Shown: in pieces, positions 41,219 to 49,404 of the stretch
How the letters are laid out: the number at the start of each line of letters is the position of its first letter
Position numbering within the stretch: the first letter of the stretch is position 1
Assembly (NCBI RefSeq): GCF_943908415.1
Contig: NZ_CALTSY010000012.1
Span: 1 to 49,404, forward strand
Origin: an uncultured Anaerococcus sp.
Lineage (GTDB): Bacteria; Bacillota; Clostridia; Tissierellales; Peptoniphilaceae
Length of the DNA: 49,404 bases
Direction of reading: 5' to 3'
Program-made: the position numbers and the translations under genes
Notes under the pieces: model-generated
What the model saw: only the letters and a program-made list of their open reading frames with translations
Database searches by the model: none
Told to the model about the DNA's origin: nothing

Positions 41219-42592
41219 ATGACAGAATTAAAATCTCATGATAATAACCTTGCAAAATTTGAATTTGATGTTGCTTATGATGATTTTGCAAAAGCTGTAA
41301 ATACAGTTTATAACAGAAATAAGAAAAGATATAGAGTAGATGGATTTAGAGCAGGACATGTTCCAAGAAAAGTTCTTGAAAAAATGTATGGTCCAGAAAT
41401 CTTTTATGATGAAGCTATACAAATAGTTTTCCCAGAACCATTCGAAAAAGCAGTCGAAGAACTAGAACTAGAACCAATTGATCAACCATCTGTTGATTTA
41501 GATGATATAGAAAAAGGCAAAGACATCACTTTTAAAGTTGAAGTAGAAACAAAACCACACCCAACTTTAGGTGACTATTCAAATCTTGTTATCGAAGAAA
41601 TCCCAGCAGAAGTAACTGATGAAGATGTTGAAGCTGAACTTAAAAGACAACAAGAAGAAAACGCAAGAATTGTCCCAGTTGAAGATAGAGAAGCTAAAAT
41701 GGGAGATACTGTAAATATAGACTTTGATGGATACCTAGACGGAGAAAGATTTGAAGGCGGTAAAGCGGAAGATTATGATCTAGTATTAGGTTCAAATACT
41801 TTCATCGAAGGCTTTGAAAAACAAGTAGAAGGACACAAAGTAGGGGATAAGTTTGATGTTAATGTAACATTCCCAGAAGACTATCAAGCAAAGGAATTCC
41901 AAGGCAAAGATGCTAAATTTGAAGTAGAAATCAATTCTATAACAGAAAAAGAACTACCAGAATTAGATGATGAATTTGCTATGGATATCTCTGAATTTGA
42001 AACTTTAGAAGAATTAAAAGCTGATCTTAAAGAAAAACTTAAAGAAGATAAAGCAAACTACGCTAAAAACATGATGCAAAACGAAGCTATAGATGCCCTA
42101 GTAAAAGCTAGTGAAGTATCAGCTCCAAAGCCATTAGTAGATCAAGAAATTGATGTTGAGATGCAAAATCTTGACCAAAGATTACAACAAATGGGAATCG
42201 GTCTTAGCCAATATATTGAAATGACTCAAATGGATATGGGCCAAATCAGAGATCAATATAGAGCACAAGCAGAAGATAGAGTTAAAGCAAATCTTGTAAT
42301 AGATGAAGTAGCTCTTAAAGAAGGCTTTGATGTAACAGATGAAGAAATCGAAGAAGAAATCAACGAATCAGCTAAAATGTATGGTGTTGATGATATCGAA
42401 AAATTCAAAGAAATCTTTAGAAGTAATGTATCAGAAGATACTATTAAAGAAAATATCAGAAGACGTAAAGCTGTTGAATTATTAGTAGATAAGGCAAAAG
42501 CTCTACCTCATGAAGAATATCACAAAGCAGTAGGTGATGATCACGATCATGACCATAGCGAAGAATCTAAAGAAGAAAGCGAAGAAAACTAA
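41219..42592 (+). CDS. tig: Trigger factor chaperone
   Basis: A 457-residue ribosome-bound folding chaperone and prolyl isomerase. The ribosome-binding signature appears as FRAGHVPRKVLEKMYG (about 43-58), the FKBP domain as GDTVNIDFDGYLDG through VNVTFPEDY (about 163-225), and a long helical C-domain follows. The end is a His/Asp/Glu-rich tail (DDHDHDHSEES). AGGAGG precedes the start. It heads the protein-quality cluster, as in many Firmicutes. Confidence 0.96.
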   Translation: MTELKSHDNNLAKFEFDVAYDDFAKAVNTVYNRNKKRYRVDGFRAGHVPRKVLEKMYGPEIFYDEAIQIVFPEPFEKAVEELELEPIDQPSVDLDDIEKGKDITFKVEVETKPHPTLGDYSNLVIEEIPAEVTDEDVEAELKRQQEENARIVPVEDREAKMGDTVNIDFDGYLDGERFEGGKAEDYDLVLGSNTFIEGFEKQVEGHKVGDKFDVNVTFPEDYQAKEFQGKDAKFEVEINSITEKELPELDDEFAMDISEFETLEELKADLKEKLKEDKANYAKNMMQNEAIDALVKASEVSAPKPLVDQEIDVEMQNLDQRLQQMGIGLSQYIEMTQMDMGQIRDQYRAQAEDRVKANLVIDEVALKEGFDVTDEEIEEEINESAKMYGVDDIEKFKEIFRSNVSEDTIKENIRRRKAVELLVDKAKALPHEEYHKAVGDDHDHDHSEESKEESEEN

Positions 42593-42628
42593 GATATTAT
42601 CCTCCATTTATAAATAAAAGGAGATTTT

Positions 42629-43222
42629 ATGCAAGCACAAAATTACTTAGTACCAACAGTAGTAGAATCAACAAATAAAGGCGAGAGAGCCTATGATATA
42701 TATTCAAGACTATTAAAGGATAGGATTATTTTCTTATCAGGAGAAGTCAATGATCAAATGAGTGATATAATCATTGCCCAATTACTATTCCTAGAAAGTG
42801 AAGATCCTGATAAAGATATCCAATTTTATATCAATTCCCCAGGTGGAGTTGTGACAAGTGGTCTTGCAATTTATGATACTATGAACTACATCAAGCCTGA
42901 CGTATCAACAATTTGTATAGGTCAAGCTGCTAGTATGGGAGCTGTGCTCTTATCATCTGGAGCTAAGGGTAAGAGATTCTCTCTACCAAACTCAAATATC
43001 ATGATTCACCAACCAAGCGGTGGTGCTCAAGGTCAGGCTTCAGATATAGTAATTCAAGCTGAACAAATCATTAAAATCAAGGAAAAATTGAACCATATTT
43101 TAGCAAGTAATACAGGTCAAGACCTTGAAAAGATTGAAAAAGATACAGATCGCGATTTTGCCATGACAGCTGATGAAGCTTTAGAATACGGCTTAATTGA
43201 TCAAGTTATTGAAAGTAAGTAG
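42629..43222 (+). CDS. clpP: ATP-dependent Clp protease proteolytic subunit
   Basis: A 197-residue serine protease subunit of the barrel-shaped ClpP. Catalytic Ser102 in GQAASMGAVLL, His127 in IMIHQPSGG and Asp176 in DTDRDF are present. AAAGGAG precedes the start. It works with ClpX, encoded six bases downstream. Confidence 0.97.
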   Translation: MQAQNYLVPTVVESTNKGERAYDIYSRLLKDRIIFLSGEVNDQMSDIIIAQLLFLESEDPDKDIQFYINSPGGVVTSGLAIYDTMNYIKPDVSTICIGQAASMGAVLLSSGAKGKRFSLPNSNIMIHQPSGGAQGQASDIVIQAEQIIKIKEKLNHILASNTGQDLEKIEKDTDRDFAMTADEALEYGLIDQVIESK

Positions 43223-43228
43223 GCAAAA

Positions 43229-44458
43229 ATGGCGAACTTCGAAAATGAAGATGTGAAATGTTCATTCTGTGGCAAAGATAGTTCACAAGTAGCACGTATT
43301 ATTGCTGGCCCTGATGCCTATATATGCAATGAATGCGTAGACTTATGCAGTGAGATTATCAATGCAGAAGTAAAATTTAAAGAAAATTACTTTGATGAGG
43401 ATGGGAATTTAAATCTATCCTCACCAAAGGAAATAAATGAATTTTTGAATGATTATGTAATAGGACAAGATGAGGCCAAAAAGACTCTATCAGTTGCAGT
43501 TTATAACCACTATAAGAGAATAAATGCAAATAATGAAGATATGGATGAAGTAGAATTACAAAAATCCAATATCTTAATGCTAGGACCAACTGGCTCTGGT
43601 AAGACACTACTTGCCCAAACCCTAGCTCGTAAGCTAAATGTACCATTTGCTATAGCAGATGCTACTAGCCTTACAGAGGCGGGTTATGTAGGTGAGGATG
43701 TAGAAAATATTATATTAAAACTTATCCAGGCAGCAGACTATGATATAGAGGCAGCTGAACATGGAATAATATATGTAGATGAGATTGATAAGATTACTCG
43801 TAAGAGTGAGAACCCATCTATAACTCGTGATGTATCAGGTGAGGGAGTTCAACAAGCTCTATTAAAACTAATAGAGGGAACAGAAGCAAATGTACCACCT
43901 CAAGGCGGTAGAAAGCATCCAAGCCAAGAATACATTCAAGTAGATACAAGCAATATCTTATTTATTCTAGGTGGTGCCTTTGATGGTATAGAAGAGATTA
44001 TCAATCGCAGACAAGCTCAAAAAACAATTGGTTTTGGAGCTGAGATTAAATCGAATGATCATATAGCAAATTTATCTGACGTCAATACAGAGGACTTATT
44101 AAAATTTGGTCTAATACCAGAGTTTATAGGAAGGGTACCAATAGTTGTAACCCTAGAAAGTCTTGATCAAGATGCCCTAGTACGCATCCTAAAAGAACCT
44201 AAAAACTCACTTATCAAACAATACCAAAAGCTATTCGATCTAGATGAAGTAAAACTTACATTTGAGGATGATGCTATTAAAGCAATAGCTAATAAAGCAA
44301 TAGCTCAAAAAACAGGAGCAAGAGGTCTTAGAACTATACTTGAAGACTTATTACTTGATGTAATGTATGATATTCCATCTGAAACTGACATTAAAGAAGT
44401 TGTTGTGACTGAAGAGTCTATTAACGATCACTCAAAACTTAAATACAAGAAAAAATAA
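43229..44458 (+). CDS. clpX: Clp protease ATPase subunit ClpX
   Basis: A 409-residue AAA+ unfoldase feeding ClpP. The N-terminal zinc domain has Cys11, 14, 33 and 36. Walker A is GPTGSGKT (119-126), Walker B IIYVDEIDKI, and RKHPSQEYIQVDT and the IGF loop (KTIGFGAE) that docks on ClpP are present. The ribosome site is weak, suggesting coupling to clpP. A hairpin with T tail follows. Confidence 0.97.
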   Translation: MANFENEDVKCSFCGKDSSQVARIIAGPDAYICNECVDLCSEIINAEVKFKENYFDEDGNLNLSSPKEINEFLNDYVIGQDEAKKTLSVAVYNHYKRINANNEDMDEVELQKSNILMLGPTGSGKTLLAQTLARKLNVPFAIADATSLTEAGYVGEDVENIILKLIQAADYDIEAAEHGIIYVDEIDKITRKSENPSITRDVSGEGVQQALLKLIEGTEANVPPQGGRKHPSQEYIQVDTSNILFILGGAFDGIEEIINRRQAQKTIGFGAEIKSNDHIANLSDVNTEDLLKFGLIPEFIGRVPIVVTLESLDQDALVRILKEPKNSLIKQYQKLFDLDEVKLTFEDDAIKAIANKAIAQKTGARGLRTILEDLLLDVMYDIPSETDIKEVVVTEESINDHSKLKYKKK

Positions 44459-44460
44459 GT

Positions 44461-44490
44461 AAAAAGGGGATGCTAGTCATTCCCTTTTTT
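44461..44490 (+). terminator. Hairpin with T tail between clpX and lon
   Basis: AAAAAGGGGATG and CATTCCCTTTTT pair with one G-T pair around CTAGT and end in T6. It probably terminates part of the transcription from the tig-clpPX unit before lon. Confidence 0.7.
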
Positions 44491-44505
44491 AAAAGGGAGT
44501 TAAAC

Positions 44506-46836
44506 ATGGCAGATGTTTATAATTTAAGTACAAATGAATATCCATTAGTACCTTTGAGAGGACTTTGGGCATTTCCTAATACTATATTAAACTTTGATTG
44601 TTCTAGACCTATATCAAAAAAAGCAATTGAAGATGCTAATATAAGAAATACTGATATATTTTTAGTAAATCAAAAAAATATATTTGACGAAAATCCGCAT
44701 ACTGATGCTTTTTATGAATATGGTATGCTAGTAGGGATAAAGGAATCATTTAATCTTCCCAATGGTGACCTAAGAGTTTATGTTGAAGCAAAAGCAGTTG
44801 CAAAAATAAAAGAAATAAATATAGGAGAAGGATTCTACAGGGCAGTAGTAGAAGAATATAACTATATAGAAGAAAATGAAGAACAGACTCCAAAAAAAGA
44901 GGCTTTAAGAAAACTCCTACTAGAAGATTTTAAAAACTATGTAGAGCTTGATGGTAATGTTTATGATGAATCAGTATTTTCTATAGGAGAAGTCCATAAT
45001 CTTCATAGATTGGCAGATATAATCATATATCACTTGGACCTAAAGGCAGATGATTACTATGCCTTACTCAAAGAATTAGATACCGAAGCTCGCCTTACAC
45101 TTTTGCATGAGATTTTAAGTAAGGAAATAGAGCTTAAGAACTTAAGCCTTGAGATAGATCAAGAAGTTCAAGATAATATCAATCAATCCCAAAAAGAGTA
45201 TTTCCTAAGGGAAAAGATTGGAGTAATTCAAAGAGAACTTAACGAGACCACTGGTGATTTTGAAAATGAAGCCTTAGAACTTATAGATAAGATTGAAAAG
45301 CTTAATATAGATGAAGATAGCAAAAAATCTTTATTAAAAGATGCAAGAAGACTTGAAGCGATTCCAGAAATGAGTCCTGACTATGGAGTTATTAGCTCCT
45401 ACCTAGACTTTGTAGTTAACCTTCCATGGGATGAGAAAAGCGAGGATAAGCTTGATATCAAGAGGGCTGAGAAAATATTAGATGAAGACCACTATGGTTT
45501 AGATGAAGTCAAAGAGCGTGTTCTAGAGTCTATAGCAGTTAGGATTAAGAATAAAAATAATCAAGGAACTGTTTTATGCTTAGTAGGTCCTCCTGGAGTA
45601 GGTAAAACATCTATAGCAAAATCAATAGCCCGCTCTCTTGACCGTAAATTTGTGACTATGAGACTTGGTGGAGTTACTGATGAGTCCGAGATAAGAGGAC
45701 ATAGGAGAACCTATGTTGGTGCAATGGCAGGTAGGGTCATGACCAATATCAATAGGTCTGAGATCAAAAATCCAGTTTTCTTATTAGATGAAGTTGATAA
45801 GCTAGGGTCAGACTTTAGAGGAGATCCATCATCAGCCTTACTTGAAGTCCTAGACCCTGAACAAAACGATAAGTTTATAGATAGGTATTTAGATATACCA
45901 TTTGATTTATCAGATGTATTTTTCATAACAACAGCAAATGATGCAGGTGAAATACCAGATGCTCTTTATGATAGATTAGAAATGATAGAGCTTTCTGGCT
46001 ACACTGCAAGTGAAAAACTAAATATAGCTAAGAGATATTTAGTAGAAAAAGAGATGGAAAAAAATGGTCTTAAAGAAGGCGAGCTAACAATTTCTGATGC
46101 AGTTTTAGAAGTAATTATAAAAAATTACACTAGAGAAGCAGGAGTTCGTGAATTAGAACGCTTAATAGCTAAAATCTGTAGACGTGCAGTAAAAGAAATC
46201 CTAGAAGGCAAAGACCAAGTTAGGGTTACTATGGCAAATTACAGTAAATACTTAGGCAAAGAAAGATTCTTTGAAGATCATATCTCAAAAGAAGATAAGG
46301 TTGGTGTTGTCAATGGACTTGCTTGGACAGCTGTAGGTGGCACTATGCTTACAATAGAGGCAAATGTAATGGAAGGTAAGGGCAATGTAGAATTTACAGG
46401 ATCCCTTGGCGATGTTATGAAAGAAAGTGGCCAAGCAGCTATGACCTATATCAGATCCAATGCAAAAAAGCTAGATATAAAAGGTAAATTTTATGAGGAT
46501 AAAGATATCCATGTCCATATACCAGAAGGAGCAACACCTAAAGATGGCCCATCAGCAGGTATAACAATGACCACAGCTATGGTAAGTGCACTTACAGATA
46601 GGAAAGCAAGAAATGATATAGCTATGACAGGGGAAGTGACTATAACAGGTGATGTTTTACCTATAGGTGGTCTAAAAGAAAAAGCCCTAGCAGCCTACAC
46701 CTATGGTATAAGGGATGTAATAATCCCAACAAAAAATAAAAGGGATATAGAAGATATTCCAAAAGAGATTAGAGATAAAATCAACTTTATAGAAGTTTCC
46801 AATGTTTCCGAAGTAATAGATAGGGCTTTAATATGA
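44506..46836 (+). CDS. lon: ATP-dependent protease Lon
   Basis: A 776-residue protease with an N-terminal substrate domain (YPLVPLRGLWAFPNT at the start), an AAA+ domain with GPPGVGKTS (about 361-369) and LLDEVDKL, and a Ser/Lys peptidase domain with GPSAGIT (Ser near 684) and GGLKEKALAA (Lys near 727). The start at 44506 has AAAGGGAG; the reading from 44470 begins inside the preceding terminator. It overlaps engB by four bases (ATGA). Confidence 0.96.
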   Translation: MADVYNLSTNEYPLVPLRGLWAFPNTILNFDCSRPISKKAIEDANIRNTDIFLVNQKNIFDENPHTDAFYEYGMLVGIKESFNLPNGDLRVYVEAKAVAKIKEINIGEGFYRAVVEEYNYIEENEEQTPKKEALRKLLLEDFKNYVELDGNVYDESVFSIGEVHNLHRLADIIIYHLDLKADDYYALLKELDTEARLTLLHEILSKEIELKNLSLEIDQEVQDNINQSQKEYFLREKIGVIQRELNETTGDFENEALELIDKIEKLNIDEDSKKSLLKDARRLEAIPEMSPDYGVISSYLDFVVNLPWDEKSEDKLDIKRAEKILDEDHYGLDEVKERVLESIAVRIKNKNNQGTVLCLVGPPGVGKTSIAKSIARSLDRKFVTMRLGGVTDESEIRGHRRTYVGAMAGRVMTNINRSEIKNPVFLLDEVDKLGSDFRGDPSSALLEVLDPEQNDKFIDRYLDIPFDLSDVFFITTANDAGEIPDALYDRLEMIELSGYTASEKLNIAKRYLVEKEMEKNGLKEGELTISDAVLEVIIKNYTREAGVRELERLIAKICRRAVKEILEGKDQVRVTMANYSKYLGKERFFEDHISKEDKVGVVNGLAWTAVGGTMLTIEANVMEGKGNVEFTGSLGDVMKESGQAAMTYIRSNAKKLDIKGKFYEDKDIHVHIPEGATPKDGPSAGITMTTAMVSALTDRKARNDIAMTGEVTITGDVLPIGGLKEKALAAYTYGIRDVIIPTKNKRDIEDIPKEIRDKINFIEVSNVSEVIDRALI

Positions 46837-47420
46837 AATTTAACTCAATCGAACTTGAACAAGTAGCAGGCTTTAAATCACAGTGGCCTGATGAATTGAT
46901 AGAGGAGATTGCCTTTGCTGGTAGATCCAATGTAGGCAAGTCATCCTTTATAAATGCATTTTTAGGACGTAAGAATCTAGCAAAAACATCATCCAAACCA
47001 GGCAAAACTAGGACTATAAATTTTTATAATATAGATAATAAGTTTAGACTGGTAGATTTACCAGGTTATGGTTATGCCAAGGTTTCAAAGACTGAAAAAG
47101 CAAAATGGGATAAGCTTATAAACCAATATCTACACGAAAGAGAAAATCTAAAAGAAGTTTTTCTTCTAGTAGATATTAGACATGAACCTACCAAGCTTGA
47201 CTGTGATATGTATAAGTGGATTATAGATTCTGGATATACAGGCTTTGTAATAGCTACCAAATATGACAAAATATCCAGAGGTCAGCTACAAAAGCATATA
47301 AAAGCTATAAAGAAAAAACTAGAAATTGATGATGAAGGTTTAATCTTTGCATATTCATCAGAAAATAAGCATAATCTTGATGTAATTCATGAGCAAGTAG
47401 AAGTTATAGTAAATAACTAA
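46833..47420 (+). CDS. engB: Ribosome biogenesis GTPase YsxC/EngB
   Basis: A 195-residue essential GTPase needed for 50S assembly. G1 is GRSNVGKSS (30-38), G2 T is in KPGKTRTINFY, G3 is DLPGYGYA and G4 TKYDK. Its position directly after lon is conserved in many Firmicutes. The start overlaps the lon stop (ATGA). Confidence 0.95.
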   Translation: MKFNSIELEQVAGFKSQWPDELIEEIAFAGRSNVGKSSFINAFLGRKNLAKTSSKPGKTRTINFYNIDNKFRLVDLPGYGYAKVSKTEKAKWDKLINQYLHERENLKEVFLLVDIRHEPTKLDCDMYKWIIDSGYTGFVIATKYDKISRGQLQKHIKAIKKKLEIDDEGLIFAYSSENKHNLDVIHEQVEVIVNN

Positions 47421-47439
47421 ATTAGAATATATATGACTT

Positions 47440-47468
47440 AAAATCGCAGTTTTGCTGCGATTTTTTAT
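47440..47468 (+). terminator. Intrinsic terminator after engB
   Basis: AAATCGCAG and CTGCGATTT pair around TTTTG and are followed by T6. Confidence 0.9.
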
Positions 47469-47505
47469 ATATAAAATAATATTATTATAAAATAGATGCA
47501 AACCC

Positions 47506-47534
47506 TTGCATTAATTCTTGTTCTTTGTTAATAT
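47506..47534 (+). promoter_or_regulatory. Promoter of the flavoprotein reductase gene
   Basis: TTGCAT (47506-47511), a 17-base spacer and TAATAT (47529-47534), with AGGAGGAG before the start at 47566. Confidence 0.5.
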
Positions 47535-47565
47535 TATATCTGTAACAAATTTATAGGAGGAGTGT

Positions 47566-49311
47566 ATGAAAAAAAGTAAAATCATACCATTAATGTTATC
47601 CCTTGCTATGGGACTTTCAGCATGTGGATCTTCAAGTGATACAGATGCAAAAACTAGTGGAGAGGGAACAGGCAAAGGACATAAGGGCGATATAACAGCC
47701 ACAGTTGATTTTGATGGAGATAATATCAAATCTATCGAAACAGTACATAATGAGACAGAAGGACTAGGAGATAAGGCTATTGATAAGCTTACAGATGAAA
47801 TGGTAGAGAACAATACTGTAAAAGTAGATACTGTTTCAGGAGCTACATATTCATCAGTAGGATTTATAGAAGCAGTAACAGCAGCTATCAAAGACTCTGG
47901 AAGAGATGTTAAAAACTTTGAAAAAGAAGCTGAAGCTAAAGAACAGAAAGACTCTACACAAGATGCAGACGTTGTTGTAGTAGGTGGCGGTGGTGCAGGA
48001 TTTGCTGCAGCAGTAACAGCTAAAGAAAACGGTGCTAATGTAGTACTTTTAGAAAAAATGCCACAAACTGGAGGAAATACCCTCATTTCAGGTGGAGAAA
48101 TGGCAGCTCCAGAAAATGAACTTCAAGAAAAAGAAGGTATAGAAGATAGCAAAGAATTATTTGCAGATGATGTAAAAGAAGCAGGTGGAGATCCTGAACT
48201 AATAGATACCCTAGCTGATAAGGCAACAGATGGAGCTTATTGGTTAAGAGATGAAATAGGTGTTAAATGGCTAGATAACCTCATGTTCTTTGGAGGACAT
48301 TCTGTAAAAAGATCTCTAATTCCAGAAGGACACTCAGGTAACGAATTAATCAAAAACTACCTTAACAAATGTGAAGAATTAGGTATTGATGTAATTACAG
48401 ATGCAGATGTAAAAGAAATCTTATCTGAGAATAACAAGGTTACAGGTATTAAGGCAGAAACTCCAGATGGAGAGCTTACAATCAATGCAAAATCAGTTGT
48501 ACTTGCAACAGGTGGTTTTGGTGCTAACGAAGATATGACTTATGAATATGATCATGAAATAGATGAACACGTAAAATCAACTAATGCTCCAGGAGCAACA
48601 GGTGATGGTATCTTAATGGCAGAAAAGCTTGGTGCAGATACTGTAGATATGGATCAAATCCAACTTTACCCAATCTGCGATGTAGATACTGGTAGAATTC
48701 TTTATACTGGAGATACAAGATTAGTTGGTGGAGCGCTTCTAGTAAATAAAGAAGGCGATAGATTTGTTGAGGAGCTTGGAACTAGACGTGAAATTTCACT
48801 AGCAATCAAAGCACAAACAGATCACGTTGGCTACCTACTTTGGGATGAGAAATCTAACGAAGAAACAGGCACTATGGAAAGCAATCCAGACGAAGCTGAG
48901 GAAGAATTTGAAAAAGGAAACCTATACAAGGCTGACACTATAGAAGAATTAGCAGAACACTTTGATATAGATAAAGATGAATTACTAAAAACTGTAGAGA
49001 CATTTAATGAAAATTCTAAAAAAGAAGAGGACCCAGACTTTAACCTTAGAATGTTAGGATGGACAGTAGAAGAAGGACCATTCTATATGTTAAAAGCAGC
49101 TCCAGCAGTACACCACACAATGGGAGGACTTAAGATAAATAAAGAAGCTGAAGTTCTAAATAAAGATGGTGAATGGATAGAAGGCTTATACGCAGCAGGA
49201 GAAGTAACAGGTGGTATCCACGGTTCAAATAGATTAGGATCTGCAGCTATAGCTGATATAACAGTATTTGGTAGAATAGCTGGTGAAAACGCAGCAAATA
49301 ATGCAAAATAA
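47566..49311 (+). CDS. Lipoprotein FMN-bind / FAD fumarate-reductase-like flavoprotein
   Basis: A 581-residue exported reductase. The lipobox LSAC places Cys20 as the lipid anchor. Residues 35-110 form an FMN_bind domain with D-T-V-S-G-A-T (88-94), the Dxx(S/T)GA(S/T) motif on which flavin transferase attaches FMN to Thr94. From about 133 an FAD domain of the fumarate reductase/urocanate reductase type follows (VVVVGGGGAGFAA). It has GGHSVKR, ELGTRREIS, HHTMGG and GSNRLGSAA carrying the His/Arg pattern used for enoate reduction. It probably passes electrons on the cell surface to fumarate or a similar acceptor, as shown for Listeria FrdA and Shewanella UrdA. No heme domain is present. The ApbE flavin transferase gene is not in the window. 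Confidence 0.88.
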   Translation: MKKSKIIPLMLSLAMGLSACGSSSDTDAKTSGEGTGKGHKGDITATVDFDGDNIKSIETVHNETEGLGDKAIDKLTDEMVENNTVKVDTVSGATYSSVGFIEAVTAAIKDSGRDVKNFEKEAEAKEQKDSTQDADVVVVGGGGAGFAAAVTAKENGANVVLLEKMPQTGGNTLISGGEMAAPENELQEKEGIEDSKELFADDVKEAGGDPELIDTLADKATDGAYWLRDEIGVKWLDNLMFFGGHSVKRSLIPEGHSGNELIKNYLNKCEELGIDVITDADVKEILSENNKVTGIKAETPDGELTINAKSVVLATGGFGANEDMTYEYDHEIDEHVKSTNAPGATGDGILMAEKLGADTVDMDQIQLYPICDVDTGRILYTGDTRLVGGALLVNKEGDRFVEELGTRREISLAIKAQTDHVGYLLWDEKSNEETGTMESNPDEAEEEFEKGNLYKADTIEELAEHFDIDKDELLKTVETFNENSKKEEDPDFNLRMLGWTVEEGPFYMLKAAPAVHHTMGGLKINKEAEVLNKDGEWIEGLYAAGEVTGGIHGSNRLGSAAIADITVFGRIAGENAANNAK

Positions 49312-49349
49312 TTAGAGAAAAAGTAGCTTAAAGTGATCATCATTTAAGC

Positions 49350-49404
49350 GGGTCTGTAAATAATTTTGTGTATCAACCTAAATCCTGAATAAGGGTAAGG
49401 GTTG
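49350..49404 (+). mobile_element. Possible insertion-sequence end (IS256-like), cut by the window
   Basis: GGGTCTGTAAATAATTTTGT at 49350 onwards resembles terminal repeats of IS256-type elements (GxxTCTGTxAATAATTTTGTG pattern from memory). The element would extend beyond the window, so no transposase is visible and the call is weak. Confidence 0.35.

Noticed and set aside
1..49404. CRISPR array
   Set aside because: No series of short regularly spaced repeats was found; the repeats seen are two-copy elements or coding repeats.

Overview
The window is low-GC Firmicutes DNA. The very A/T-rich codon use, strong AGGAGG-type ribosome sites and housekeeping gene content suggest an anaerobic Gram-positive coccus of the Peptoniphilaceae (Anaerococcus-like). 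Pointers are Rex, rubredoxin, CdaA/CdaR, tig-clpP-clpX-lon-engB, an anaerobic-type glycerol-3-phosphate dehydrogenase and a flavinylated reductase lipoprotein. The genus is my inference. No rRNA or CRISPR was seen; there is one tRNA.

Layout: 1-6250 is accessory. It carries a ComK-like competence regulator, an abundant-looking secreted coiled-coil surface protein, and a compact cassette. The cassette holds DUF1659 and DUF2922 proteins, a convergent small sigma-70 factor, a 22-residue micropeptide, a YvrJ-type membrane peptide and a phage-type lysin (Amidase_5 plus SH3). It is embedded in repeats: a 179-bp hairpin MITE fills the gap between the convergent genes, a second copy lies at 37.8 kb, and a highly structured repeat region with a G-quadruplex motif follows the lysin. 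6.2-8.6 kb is a leftward glycerol unit (glpF, GlpA-like). 8.9-14.0 kb is a BMP-type nucleoside ABC transporter. 14.1-16.5 kb is a large zinc-ribbon membrane protein. 16.7-19.0 kb has tRNA-Pro, divergent barstar and a YtrA-like regulator/ABC exporter. 19.0-24.3 kb has a sirtuin, an F420-ligase-like protein, YitT, a GT8 glycosyltransferase and a second secreted protein. 24.3-31.4 kb has rubredoxin, an RsbW-like ATPase, TypA, Rex, ABC-F and an AI-2E family protein. 31.4-37.8 kb has thiamine pyrophosphokinase, malQ-glgP and a ZIP transporter. 38-41.2 kb is cdaA-cdaR-cca. 41.2-47.4 kb is trigger factor, ClpP, ClpX, Lon and EngB. 47.6-49.3 kb is a lipoprotein FMN/FAD reductase, followed by what looks like an insertion-sequence end at the window edge.

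The most interesting part is 0.6-5.7 kb. A ComK-like protein, a dedicated sigma factor, a tiny YvrJ membrane peptide and a signal-less lysin lie together. The two rightward small-gene units share an upstream promoter-like motif with identical spacing, absent from a quick look at neighbouring genes. I infer a sigma-controlled lysis or DNA-acquisition module, possibly tied to competence; this is a hypothesis, not a demonstrated function.
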